Notes: generated by a model from the sequence alone, not told the origin. Numbered from the stretch's first letter, positions 1 through 6,980 are shown. The stretch is DNA of 12,360 nucleotides from Actinomycetota bacterium (GCA_005883235.1 VAYE01000047.1:1-12360), one strand, 5' to 3'. Program-made: numbers and translations.

Positions 1-453
1 CCCGAGAAGGGCATCGAGGAGCTGCTGACCGCGACGGAAGGGATGCGGCTCGTGGTCGCGGGCGACGGCCCGCTCCGCGATCGCGTTCCCGCGGCGCTCG
101 GCTTCGTGCCGCACGAGGAGCTCGAGCGCCTGTACGGGCGCGCCGCGGTCGTCGCGTGCCCCTCGCGGCGGGAGGGCTTCGGCGTCGTCTGCGCCGAGGC
201 GATGGCGCACGGGAGGCCGGTGGTCGCGAGCGCGGTCGGCGGGCTCCTCGACCTCGTCGCGGACGGCGAGACCGGCTTGCTCGTCCCGCCCGGACAGCCG
301 GCCGCGCTGCGCGCCGCCCTCGAGCGGCTCCTCGCGAGCGCCGATCTCCGGGTCCGGCTCGGCGCCGCCGCCCGGGAGCGGATTCGCGCCCGCTTCTCGT
401 GGGACGCTGTCCTCGACGAGACGCTCGAGCTCTACGCCCGGGCCGTCCGATGA
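1..453 (+). CDS. GT4-family glycosyltransferase, 3' part only (5' end outside window)
   Basis: The reading frame is open from base 1, so the 150 visible codons are the C-terminal half of a longer GT-B glycosyltransferase. The visible part begins PEKGIEELL and continues VVAGDGPLRDRV, the nucleotide-binding Rossmann half. It then has the family's acidic signature EGFGVVCAEAMAHGRPVVAS followed by GG and DGETGLLVPPG, which contacts the nucleotide-sugar donor in GT4 retaining enzymes. The ending RFSWDAVLDETLELY is a typical GT4 C-terminal helix. An internal ATG at 43 lies in the middle of the conserved domain and is not the start. The stop (451-453) overlaps the ATG of the next gene by four bases, so the two were presumably co-translated. 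The family transfers a sugar from an activated donor to a growing glycan at the cytoplasmic face of the membrane; the sugar cannot be told from sequence. Confidence 0.93.
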   Translation, partial: PEKGIEELLTATEGMRLVVAGDGPLRDRVPAALGFVPHEELERLYGRAAVVACPSRREGFGVVCAEAMAHGRPVVASAVGGLLDLVADGETGLLVPPGQPAALRAALERLLASADLRVRLGAAARERIRARFSWDAVLDETLELYARAVR

Positions 454-1269
454 GCCGGGTGACCTTCCTCGCGCCACGCGGTGTCGGGCGCACGATCGGC
501 TACCAGAAGTACTACCTCCTGGGGCTCGAGGAGGTGACGCGGCTTCGGGTGCGTGGGCTTCCGCCCATGCCGGGAGTACGCGCGAAGGTCAGCGTCGCCT
601 ACCGCTTCGGCCGCGGCACCGCCGAGGCCTTCGTCGGCCGCTACGAGTCGGGCGGCGTCCGCTTCGCGATCGACGGGCACGACCGGCGGGAGGTACGCGA
701 TCCCGGGGCGCTCGCCTGGAGCGACGTCTACTTCAAGGCGAACCGCTGGCAGGGCGGCACGTACGACCCGAGGGTCCTCCCGATCGTGAACGGGAACGGG
801 CTCCTCGACCGGCGCAAGCTCGCGCGCCTGCGGGCGCTTCGCGACGCGCCGAAGGAGGTCGACGTTGCGTACCTCTCGCAGGTCTGGGGTGGGCGAGAGC
901 ACTCGCTGCGCATCTTCGAGCGCCTCGCCGAGCTCGACTGCTCGAAGGACCTGCTGGCGATCTTCCCCGAGGGCTTCGACCCGAGCGAGGACGCGGAGAA
1001 CATGGAGCGACTCCGCGCGGCCGGAGTGCCAGTGACGCCCCATCCCGTTCGAGGCGGGAGTGCACGTCGCCGACTGCGGCGTCGAGCGGCCCGACGACAC
1101 GGAGGCGGCGCCGGAGGCCGAGTACGAGAAGGTATCGCGGACGATCGAGGCGCTTCTCGCACGGCCCGACGAGCAGACGCGGCTACGGACTGCCGCGGCG
1201 CGCTACTTCGACGAGCACGCGGCGCCGGGGCGGGTCGCAGAGTACGTCCTCGGGCTCGTAGAGCGCTAG
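450..1269 (+). pseudogene. Frameshifted (probably internally deleted) glycosyltransferase-like gene
   Basis: The start ATG at 450 overlaps the preceding stop (ATGA). From 450 to about 1040 the frame reads as a good protein of about 197 residues: MSRVTFLAPRGVGRTIGYQK, then SDVYFKANRW, IVNGNGLLD and YLSQVWGGREHSLRIFERL, reaching GVPVTPHP. After that this frame turns into Arg/Gly-rich nonsense. The coherent sequence resumes one frame over at about 1036-1050 as PIPFEAGVHVADCGVERPDD and runs to a TAG at 1267-1269, ending ARYFDEHAAPGRVAEYVLGL, a C-terminal tail of glycosyltransferase type. Read across the shift the product would be only about 270 residues, with an abrupt step from a mid-domain strand to the terminal part. 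I infer that a central nucleotide-binding segment was lost along with the frame. I do not recognise the exact family; it resembles uncharacterised GT-B-like enzymes of glycan clusters. A sequencing error alone would explain the frame change but not the apparent missing middle. Confidence 0.75.
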
Positions 1270-1292
1270 CCGCTGGCAGTCATGAGCAGAAG

Positions 1293-2102
1293 TCATCCTC
1301 TCGGCTCAGATGGCGAGAGGATGCCCCCGACCGGAACGGTGACGAGCTCACCGACGCGGTAGAGGTCCTTGTACGTCCCCGGCGGCGGCCTGCCGATCGC
1401 CTCCAGGAACGCGCGCCAGGCGCGCACCGGGGCGCGGCGGGGGGCCGTCCGGTCCGGGACGTTCATCCGCGGGCCGGCCTTCGCCTGCCGGCTGCTCCGC
1501 CTGAGGAAGCAGACGTGCAGGCAGCGGAACGGCGACTCCTCCCACGAGTGCGTCTTGTTGAGCTCGTACTTCTTCGGCTCGATGCCGGCCTTGAACACGA
1601 GGCCCGAGGGGTCGCAGAGCCGCTCCGGATTGTCGCCGTCCCACGCGTCGATGAGGCGGAAGTTGAAGAGCTTCGACACGCTGGGAGCAGGCGGCGAGAC
1701 GTAGCCGGTCGCGAGGCCCCGCTCCTCGTCGAGCTCGACGCAGTGGATCATGTTCGAGCGGATGTTCCAGGAGTCGGCCGCCTCGCCGGCGAGCAGCGAC
1801 TCGCGGAACCGCTCGAGCCCTCGCGGGTCGTAGAGCTCGTCGCCGTCGAGCCCGAACGCCCACACGTCCCGGCCCGCGTAGCCCTTGACGAAGTCGTGGG
1901 AGGTCCCCGCGTCGTCGACTCGGTGCAGGGACGTCGGTACGGGGCTCTCGGCGGCAAGCCGCTCGAGGATCGCAGGGGTGCCGTCCTTGGAGCGGTGGTC
2001 GACGAGGATCAGCTCGTCGCAGAACCCGAAGACGTTGCGAACCGCGCGCTCGACGAAGCGGTCCTCGTCGCGAACGAGCAGGACCCCGATGATCCGCGTC
2101 AC
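1293..2102 (-). CDS. GT2-type glycosyltransferase, paralogue of the gene at 2245-3057
   Basis: Predicted GT-A fold glycosyltransferase of 269 residues. The N-terminus VTRIIGVLLVRDEDRFVERA is followed by FCDELILVDHRSKDGTPAIL, the donor-binding strand of GT2 enzymes, and by FGLDGDELYDP with an Asp-Gly-Asp (residues 86-88) in the place of the metal-binding DXD. The second half carries SPFRCLHVCFLRRSSR, shared word for word with the neighbouring paralogue. I chose the GTG at 2102 because it gives 269 residues against 270 for the paralogue and aligns with the start of the duplicated stub upstream. The longer frame beginning at 2180 and the ATG at 2126 run back into that stub. There is no convincing ribosome-binding site before the GTG. 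Its tail overlaps a hairpin. Acceptor and sugar are unknown; a cytoplasmic or membrane-peripheral role in glycan assembly is inferred from the family and the neighbours. Confidence 0.85.
   Translation of the reverse strand: MTRIIGVLLVRDEDRFVERAVRNVFGFCDELILVDHRSKDGTPAILERLAAESPVPTSLHRVDDAGTSHDFVKGYAGRDVWAFGLDGDELYDPRGLERFRESLLAGEAADSWNIRSNMIHCVELDEERGLATGYVSPPAPSVSKLFNFRLIDAWDGDNPERLCDPSGLVFKAGIEPKKYELNKTHSWEESPFRCLHVCFLRRSSRQAKAGPRMNVPDRTAPRRAPVRAWRAFLEAIGRPPPGTYKDLYRVGELVTVPVGGILSPSEPRG
1294..1323. terminator. Possible hairpin terminator between convergent genes
   Basis: A perfect 10-bp inverted repeat (CATCCTCTCG at 1294-1303 and CGAGAGGATG at 1314-1323) flanks a 10-base loop. It lies just past the stop of the broken plus-strand gene (1269) and covers the last codons and stop of the minus-strand GT2 gene (stop at 1293-1295). 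The position between converging genes suits a bidirectional terminator. There is no clear U-tract on either side, so intrinsic termination would be weak. Confidence 0.35.
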
Positions 2103-2115
2103 GCGGGCGAGTCTA
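1981..2115 (-). repeat. Direct repeat copy B (start of the intact GT2 gene)
   Basis: This stretch and 2128-2261 are imperfect direct repeats with a 147-bp period and a 12-bp spacer. I estimate about 85% identity by hand alignment, with one single-base gap. Read on the minus strand, copy B holds a short tail resembling the end of the gene at 2245-3057 (TAGACTCGCCC then TGA) followed by the first 40 or so codons of the intact GT2 gene. The repeat therefore spans a gene junction, not just a coding segment. Confidence 0.85.
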
Positions 2116-2127
2116 GTGTCCGGCATT

Positions 2128-2248
2128 CGGTCCTTCGACCGGTGGTCGACGAGGATCAACTCGTCGCAGAAGCCGAACACGTTGCGGACGGCGCGCTCGA
2201 CGAGCGGTCTTCGTCGCGAAGGAGCCCGATGCCGCCGATCCTCGTCAC
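2128..2248 (-). pseudogene. N-terminal stub of a third GT2 glycosyltransferase
   Basis: A GTG at 2248-2246 overlaps the TGA of the upstream GT2 gene (GTGA), exactly as a translationally coupled gene would. It reads VTRIGGIGLLRDEDR, matching VTRIIGVLLVRDEDR of the intact gene. A missing base near 2203 then shifts the frame, and the homology continues one frame over as LVERAVRNVFGFCDELILVD and HRSKDR before stopping short at about codon 40. The next sequence is the start region of the intact gene at 1293-2102. This is either a partial tandem duplication or the remains of a third paralogue whose body was deleted. It cannot encode a working enzyme. Confidence 0.8.
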
Positions 2249-2261
2249 CGGGGCGAGTCTA
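2128..2261 (-). repeat. Direct repeat copy A (end of upstream GT2 gene plus GT2 stub)
   Basis: Partner of the repeat at 1981-2115. On the minus strand it begins with the last codons of the gene at 2245-3057 (TAGACTCGCCC), passes through a GTGA overlap, and continues as a decayed GT2 start. Compared with copy B it lacks one base near 2203, and it has about 18 substitutions in the roughly 120 bases I aligned. Many of these fall at third codon positions, which suggests divergence under coding constraint before decay. Confidence 0.85.
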
Positions 2262-3057
2262 CGAATCCCGCCACGTCGTCGACCTCGACCCGAGGGCCTT
2301 GGCGGTACTTCGCGAGCTTCCACTCCGACTCGGGAGGGTGCCCGAGCAGCTCGCGAACCCGCCCCGCCGCGCGCCGTGGCCGCGGGATTCCCGTCCGCTC
2401 GATCACGCTCCGGCGCGCCCTCAGGCCCGCCGACTGCCGGCTGCTCCGGCGCAGGAAGCACACGTGCAGGCACCGGAACGGCGAGTTCGCCCACTCGTAG
2501 TCGCCTCGGAGGTAGTAGATCGTCTCGTCGGAGTAGCCGGGGCGGAATGTTCGCTCGCCGCCGTAGAGATGCTCGACCGCTCGCCCCTCCCAGCGGTCGA
2601 GCGCGGCGAAGTTGAAGAGCTTCGTGATGCTGCGCGACGGAGGAGCGAGCCAGCCTGCGGCCGTCCCGGCGGCCGCGTCGAGCTCGTCGCAGTGGAGCAC
2701 GTTCCCTTTGACCAGGTACCACTCGGCGAGCTCGCCAGCGAGCAGTCGCAGGCGAAGAGCCGCGAGCCGGTCCGGCTCGAAGAGCTCGTCGCCATCGACG
2801 CCGAAGACCCACACGTCCTCGCCCACGTAGGGACGCAGGAGCTCGTTCGCCTCGCCTGCCCGGCCGACCCGGCGGAGCCGGATCTTGTCGGGACGCTCGT
2901 CGGCGAGCCGCCCGAGGATCCGCGGAGTCTCATCACGCGAGCGGTGGTCGCTGACGATCAGCTCGTCGCAAAAGTCCAGGACGTTGCGAACCGCCTGCTC
3001 GACGAACACGTCCTCGTCCTGGACCATCGCAATCCCGACGATCCTTCGGTCGGCCAA
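2245..3057 (-). CDS. GT2-type glycosyltransferase (first of the minus-strand pair)
   Basis: Predicted GT-A glycosyltransferase of 270 residues. RRIVGIAMVQDEDVFVEQAV (4-23) and FCDELIVSDHRSRDETPRIL (29-48) form the nucleotide-binding start of GT2 enzymes. VFGVDGDELFEP has the DXD-like Asp88-Gly-Asp90 expected to hold the metal and donor phosphate. SPFRCLHVCFLRRSSR (192-207) is shared with the paralogue at 1293-2102. The start is a TTG at 3057-3055, set by a perfect AGGAGG seven bases upstream (3065-3070). It is transcribed away from the carbamoyltransferase operon across a 52-bp spacer. Its stop overlaps by GTGA the start of the decayed third copy. No membrane segment is seen. The sugar and acceptor are unknown; the context points to assembly or side-branching of the same glycan as the main operon. 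Confidence 0.9.
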   Translation of the reverse strand: MADRRIVGIAMVQDEDVFVEQAVRNVLDFCDELIVSDHRSRDETPRILGRLADERPDKIRLRRVGRAGEANELLRPYVGEDVWVFGVDGDELFEPDRLAALRLRLLAGELAEWYLVKGNVLHCDELDAAAGTAAGWLAPPSRSITKLFNFAALDRWEGRAVEHLYGGERTFRPGYSDETIYYLRGDYEWANSPFRCLHVCFLRRSSRQSAGLRARRSVIERTGIPRPRRAAGRVRELLGHPPESEWKLAKYRQGPRVEVDDVAGFVDSPR

Positions 3058-3109
3058 CGGGCGTCCTCCTAACAGATCATCTACAAGCGACTGACAGAAT
3101 AGGCTCCGC
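3058..3109. promoter_or_regulatory. Divergent intergenic region, likely promoters for both directions
   Basis: These 52 bases are the only spacer between diverging genes in the window and are visibly richer in A and T than the surroundings. The promoters for the minus-strand GT2 pair and for the plus-strand operon should lie here or just inside the flanking genes. On the plus strand CAGAAT (3096-3101) could be a weak -10 element. It sits only nine bases before the GTG at 3110, and no good -35 or ribosome-binding site is visible, so a near-leaderless mRNA is possible. The element assignments are guesses; the location is the firm part. Confidence 0.4.
3065..3070 (-). promoter_or_regulatory. Strong Shine-Dalgarno site that fixes the TTG start at 3057
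   Basis: On the minus strand AGGAGG lies seven bases before TTG (3057-3055), the ideal spacing. It is the clearest ribosome-binding site in the window and decides the start of the GT2 gene at 2245-3057. Confidence 0.8.
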
Positions 3110-4846
3110 GTGACCGCGATTCTCGGCTTGAACGCCTATCACGGCGACGCGGCGGCGGCACTCCTCATCGACGGCGAGCTCGTGGCGGCTGCCGAGGAGG
3201 AGCGCTTCAACCGCGTCAAGCACTGCGCGGGCTTTCCCGAGCTCGCCGCGCGCTGGTGCCTGGCCGAAGCGGGGCTTGACGCCGGCGACCTCGACCACGT
3301 CGCGGTCTCACGCGACCCGAAGGCGAACCTCGGCCGCAAGCTCCTGCGCACGATCCGCCACGGCGCGAGCGCGCGCTACCTCAAGGCTCGTCTCGAGAAC
3401 GCCGCCAGGGTGCGCGACGTACGCGGAGCCCTTGCCGCCTCGCTCGGCGTGGCGCCCGACGCGGTTCGTGCACTAGTGCACAACGTCGAGCACCACCAGG
3501 CCCACGTGGCGAGCGCGTTCTTCGTCTCGCCGTTCGAGGAGGCGGCGGTCCTCTCCCTGGACGGCTTCGGCGACTTCGCCTCGACGATGCTCGCCGTCGG
3601 GCGCGGGAATCGCTTCGAGATCCTCGACCGCGTGCTCTTCCCGCACTCGCTCGGGATCTTCTACACCGCGGTGACGCAGTGGCTCGGCTTTCCGAAGTAC
3701 GGCGACGAGGGGAAGGTGATGGGCCTGGCGCCGTACGGGACGCCTGACCGGCACCTGACCCGGATGCACGACCTCGTTCGGCTCAACGGCTCGCTCTTCG
3801 AGCTCGGGCTCGACTACTTCACGCACGACAAGGAAGGCGTCGACATGACATGGGACGAGCAGACGCCGTCCATCGGGCGCATCTACTCGGACCGCCTGGT
3901 CGAGGCCTTCGGGCCGGCGCGGGAGCCGCGGGGCGAGCTGACGCGCCAGCAGGAGGACGTGGCCGCCGCGCTCCAGGCGATGCTCGAGGAGGCCTACCTG
4001 CACCTCGTCTCGGAGCTCTGGGAGCGGACGCGGATCCCCAATATCTGCCTGGCCGGCGGCGTGGCGCTGAACGCCGTCGCGAACGGGCGTATCCGCCCGG
4101 AGACGCCGTTCGACGAGGTCTACGTGCAGCCCGCCGCCGGCGACTCCGGCACGGCCGTCGGCTCCGCCTACTGGGTCTGGAACCAGCACCTCGGCCGGCC
4201 GCGCGGGTTCGTGATGGAGCACGCCTACACGGGTCCCGAGTACTCGGACGAGGAATGCGCCGCCGCGATCGCCGCGGAGGGCCTCGAGGCCGAGCGGCTC
4301 GAGGACGACGCGCTCTTCCCGACCGTGGCCGAGCGGATGGAGGCGGGCGACGTGGTGGGCTGGTTCCAGGGCCGGATGGAGTTCGGCCCGCGCGCGCTCG
4401 GCAACCGCTCGATCGTCGTCGACCCCCGGCGGGCGGACATGAAGGACGTCCTGAACGCGCGGATCAAGCACCGTGAGCCGTTTCGCCCCTTCGCGCCGTC
4501 GATCCTCGCCGAGGCGACGGGCGAGTGGTTCGAGCAGGACTATCCGTCCCCGTTCATGGTGCTCGTGTACAAGACCCGGCCCGACCGGCGGGCGCAGATC
4601 CCGGCCGTGAACCACGTTGACGACACGGGCCGTCTGCAAACTGTGGAGCGGCAAGTGAACCCGCGCTACTACAGGCTCATCGAGGCGTTCGGCGAACGGA
4701 CAGGGGTGCCGGTCGTCCTGAACACGTCGTTCAACGAGAACGAGCCGATCGTCATGACCCCCGAGCAGGCCGTGGAGACCTTCACGAAGACGAAGATGGA
4801 CGTGCTCGTCCTCGGCAACCACGTCGTGCGGAGGCAGGCGGCGTGA
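3110..4846 (+). CDS. O-carbamoyltransferase, NodU/CmcH family
   Basis: Full-length member (578 residues) of the family that transfers a carbamoyl group from carbamoyl phosphate, through a carbamoyl-adenylate, to a hydroxyl of a sugar or natural product. The N-terminal Kae1-like domain starts ILGLNAYHGDAAAALLIDGE with the conserved His11. It carries the metal-binding HxxxH (His128 and His132 in HHQAH), then LSLDGFGD (149-155), FPKYGDEGKVMGLAPYG, LAGGVALNAVANGR (Gly316-Gly317) and GDSGTAVGS (from 344). The C-terminal YrdC-like part has GRMEFGPRALGNRSI (from 421), RIKHREPFRPFAPSIL and VVLNTSFNENEPIV. The start is a GTG at 3110 after the divergent spacer; no clear Shine-Dalgarno precedes it. The stop overlaps the permease start (GTGA). 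As first gene of an export operon it most likely carbamoylates a sugar of the exported glycan or its nucleotide-sugar precursor. The substrate is inferred from context. Confidence 0.95.
   Translation: MTAILGLNAYHGDAAAALLIDGELVAAAEEERFNRVKHCAGFPELAARWCLAEAGLDAGDLDHVAVSRDPKANLGRKLLRTIRHGASARYLKARLENAARVRDVRGALAASLGVAPDAVRALVHNVEHHQAHVASAFFVSPFEEAAVLSLDGFGDFASTMLAVGRGNRFEILDRVLFPHSLGIFYTAVTQWLGFPKYGDEGKVMGLAPYGTPDRHLTRMHDLVRLNGSLFELGLDYFTHDKEGVDMTWDEQTPSIGRIYSDRLVEAFGPAREPRGELTRQQEDVAAALQAMLEEAYLHLVSELWERTRIPNICLAGGVALNAVANGRIRPETPFDEVYVQPAAGDSGTAVGSAYWVWNQHLGRPRGFVMEHAYTGPEYSDEECAAAIAAEGLEAERLEDDALFPTVAERMEAGDVVGWFQGRMEFGPRALGNRSIVVDPRRADMKDVLNARIKHREPFRPFAPSILAEATGEWFEQDYPSPFMVLVYKTRPDRRAQIPAVNHVDDTGRLQTVERQVNPRYYRLIEAFGERTGVPVVLNTSFNENEPIVMTPEQAVETFTKTKMDVLVLGNHVVRRQAA
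3468..3481. repeat. Perfect 14-bp palindrome GTGCACTAGTGCAC (copy 1)
   Basis: The sequence lies inside the carbamoyltransferase gene and is translated Arg-Ala-Leu-Val-His. The shared unit with the copy near 11410 is 16 bases (TCGTGCACTAGTGCAC, 3466-3481 here). Its centre CTAG is rare in this window: I find only four CTAGs, two of them in these palindromes. Confidence 0.8.
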
Positions 4847-5685
4847 GCGCGGTCTCCGCGCCCCTCCGGGTCAGGCGCATCCAGCGCTCCCGCCGACGCG
4901 TGCAGCTCAATCTGCGGGAGCTCTGGGCGTACCGCGAGCTCCTCTTCTTCCTGATCTGGCGCGACGTCAAGGTCAAGTACAAGCAGACGGCGCTCGGCGC
5001 TGCCTGGGCGATAATCGTGCCCTTCCTCACGACGATCGTCCTCACGCTCGTCTTCAACCGCGGCCTGCATCTGCACTCGGAGTACCACGTGCCGTACCCG
5101 CTCTTCCTCTTCACCGCGATGCTGCCGTGGACGTACTTCACCGCGTGCCTCTCCGCGAGCAGCATGAGCATCGTCGGGAACCAGAACCTGATCACGAAGG
5201 TCTTCTTCCCCCGCCTGATCATCCCGCTCGGCTCAGTCGTGGCCCCGGTGATCGACTTCCTCTGCGCGTTCACCGTCCTCGTCGGGATGTTTCTCTGGTA
5301 CGGGCGGGCGCCGCACTGGCACGCGGTCGTCATCCCGGCCTTCCTGGGGATGGCGCTGCTGACCGCCTTCGGCGTCGGCCTCTGGCTCTCGGCCCTTAAC
5401 GTCCGCTACCGCGACGTGCCGTACCTGCTGCCGTTCCTGACCCAGATCTGGTTCTTCGTCACCCCGATCCTCTGGGGGATCACAGCGGTCAAGCCGCACA
5501 CGCAGTCGCTGCTCGCGCTGAACCCGATGACCGGCGTGATCGACGGCTTCCGCTGGGCCGTGCTCGGCCGCGGGCTCCCCCACTACCACGTCTACCTCGA
5601 GAGCCTCGGGATCGGGCTCGCCATCACGCTCAGCGGCCTCTGGTACTTCAAGCGCGTCGAGCGCTACTTCGCAGACCTCATCTGA
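4843..5685 (+). CDS. wzm: ABC-2 type polysaccharide export permease (Wzm/TagG-like)
   Basis: Membrane subunit of an ABC exporter for a lipid-linked polysaccharide, 280 residues, close to the usual family size. A very basic N-terminus (about residues 9-20) leads into the interface helix LRELWAYRELLFFLIWRDVK and the hallmark KVKYKQTALGAAWAIIVP. I see six hydrophobic segments at about 52-71, 86-105, 128-151, 162-184, 195-213 and 254-268. Family motifs include LITKVFFPRLIIPLG (116-130), LNVRYRDV (185-192) and LNPMTGVIDGFRWAVLG (226-242). The start GTG at 4843 overlaps the upstream stop (GTGA) and its own stop overlaps the ATPase start (TGATG), so permease and ATPase are tightly coupled. It should pair with the ATPase at 5685-6980 in the cytoplasmic membrane. 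Wzm/TagG naming reflects family resemblance, not a proven substrate. Confidence 0.95.
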   Translation: MSAVSAPLRVRRIQRSRRRVQLNLRELWAYRELLFFLIWRDVKVKYKQTALGAAWAIIVPFLTTIVLTLVFNRGLHLHSEYHVPYPLFLFTAMLPWTYFTACLSASSMSIVGNQNLITKVFFPRLIIPLGSVVAPVIDFLCAFTVLVGMFLWYGRAPHWHAVVIPAFLGMALLTAFGVGLWLSALNVRYRDVPYLLPFLTQIWFFVTPILWGITAVKPHTQSLLALNPMTGVIDGFRWAVLGRGLPHYHVYLESLGIGLAITLSGLWYFKRVERYFADLI

Positions 5686-6980
5686 TGTTCTCGATCAGCG
5701 CCCACGGCCTCGCCAAGCAGTACCGGATCGGCCAGATGCACTCGTCGATCGACACGTTGCGCGACCACCTCGTCCACGGGCTCCGCACGCTGCGCACCGG
5801 GCGCACGAAGCGGGAGACGATCTGGGCGCTTCGCGACGTCTCCTTCGAGGTCGCGGAGGGCGAGGTGCTCGGGATCATCGGCCGGAACGGCGCGGGCAAG
5901 ACGACGCTCCTGCGGCTGCTCTCCCGCATCACCGAGCCGACGGCCGGCTACGCCGACATCCGCGGCCGCGTGGGGAGCCTGCTCGAGGTCGGGACCGGCT
6001 TCCACCAGGAGCTAACGGGCCGGGAGAACATCTTCCTGAACGGCGCCATCCTCGGCATGGGGCATTCGGAGATCCAGCGGAAGTTCGACGAGATCGTCGA
6101 GTTCGCAGGAGTGGAGAAGTTCCTCGACACGCCGGTCAAGCGCTACTCGAGCGGGATGACGGTGCGGCTCGCGTTCTCGGTCGCCGCTCATCTCGAGCCG
6201 GAGATCCTGCTCGTCGACGAGGTGCTCGCGGTCGGCGACGCTGAGTTCCAGAAACGGTGTCTCGGCAAGATGGAGAGCTTCGGCCAGTCGGGTCGCACGG
6301 TCCTCTTCGTCTCGCACTCGATGCCGACGATCGCGCGCCTCTGCCCCCGCCTGCTCCTCCTCGACCGCGGTCGCCTCGTCGAGGACGGCCCGGCCGAGCA
6401 CGTCATCGGCCGTTACCTGCACGGCGACCTCGGCACCTCCGCGAGGCGCGTCTGGCGCGATCACGACTCGGCTCCGGGCGACGACTGGGCGCGCCTTCGC
6501 TCTGCGCGCATCGTCGACGCGAGCGGCGACACCTCCGACGTCGTCGACGTCTCGGAGCCGGTCGGCGTCGAGATCGCCTTCGACCTGCTGCGGCGCGAGG
6601 TCGTCTTCCCGTGGATCGACCTCGTCGACGAGCGCGGCACGCTGGTCTTCAGCGCAATGGACACGAACCCGGTGTGGACCGAGGCGCGCGATCCCGGCCG
6701 CTACGTCACCACCGCCTGGATCCCGGAGCACCTCCTGAACGAGGGCACGCTCCACGTCAGCGTCTCGGTGAAGTCGCCGCTCCTCGGCCGCAAGCCCTGG
6801 CGCCATGCGGAGGTCGAGTCGGCGTTGACGTTCCACGTCGTGGAGCGGGAGGGCCCGACGGCGCGCGGGGCCTTCGCGGGCAGGATCGGCGGCCCGGTTC
6901 GGCCGCTCCTGCGCTGGACGAGCGAGGCCCTCGACGTCGAGGACGACACGCCGCTCGTCGCGCGCCCGCGCAGCGATTGA
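5685..6980 (+). CDS. wzt: Polysaccharide ABC exporter ATPase with C-terminal glycan-recognition domain (Wzt-like)
   Basis: ATPase subunit of the exporter, 431 residues. The nucleotide-binding domain shows Walker A GRNGAGKT (66-73), the ABC signature YSSGM (154-158), Walker B ILLVDE (174-179) and the switch His211 in VSHSM. An N-terminal insertion before WALRDVSFEV (47-56) is typical of Wzt/TagH proteins. Residues 269-387 form an extra domain rich in beta strands (RLRSARIVDASG through VESALTFHVVE) that matches the Wzt C-terminal domain. In E. coli O8/O9a this domain binds the modified non-reducing end of the finished O-polysaccharide and licenses export. The tail of about 44 residues beyond it looks disordered. 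The ATG at 5685 overlaps the permease stop. With a carbamoyltransferase and a methyltransferase in the same operon, the domain probably reads a terminal modification; that link is inference. Confidence 0.95.
   Translation: MFSISAHGLAKQYRIGQMHSSIDTLRDHLVHGLRTLRTGRTKRETIWALRDVSFEVAEGEVLGIIGRNGAGKTTLLRLLSRITEPTAGYADIRGRVGSLLEVGTGFHQELTGRENIFLNGAILGMGHSEIQRKFDEIVEFAGVEKFLDTPVKRYSSGMTVRLAFSVAAHLEPEILLVDEVLAVGDAEFQKRCLGKMESFGQSGRTVLFVSHSMPTIARLCPRLLLLDRGRLVEDGPAEHVIGRYLHGDLGTSARRVWRDHDSAPGDDWARLRSARIVDASGDTSDVVDVSEPVGVEIAFDLLRREVVFPWIDLVDERGTLVFSAMDTNPVWTEARDPGRYVTTAWIPEHLLNEGTLHVSVSVKSPLLGRKPWRHAEVESALTFHVVEREGPTARGAFAGRIGGPVRPLLRWTSEALDVEDDTPLVARPRSD

Noticed and set aside
2103..2180. A longer start for the GT2 gene, at 2180 or the ATG at 2126
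   Set aside because: These codons belong to the decayed stub and repeat the enzyme's own internal sequence. The GTG at 2102 matches the paralogue's length and the start of the duplicated copy.
1981..2261. CRISPR array or insertion-sequence ends
   Set aside because: There are only two copies, they are long and coding, and they are explained by homology between GT2 gene junctions. There is no transposase, no terminal inverted repeat and no spacer pattern.
156..2615. An 819-codon open frame on the plus strand running through several genes
   Set aside because: Only the part from 450 to about 1040 reads as natural protein. The rest is Arg/Ala/Gly-rich shadow coding typical of high-GC DNA, crossing two minus-strand genes with clear motifs.
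1885..3072. A 395-codon plus-strand frame over the minus-strand GT2 pair
   Set aside because: It spans both paralogues and the stub, and its sequence is Ser/Arg/Thr-rich nonsense. The minus strand has the DGD and donor-binding motifs and a perfect ribosome-binding site.
3473..4822. A 449-codon open frame antisense to the carbamoyltransferase
   Set aside because: It has no recognisable motif and a His/Arg/Val-biased composition. The plus strand carries every conserved carbamoyltransferase block, so this is a codon-bias shadow.
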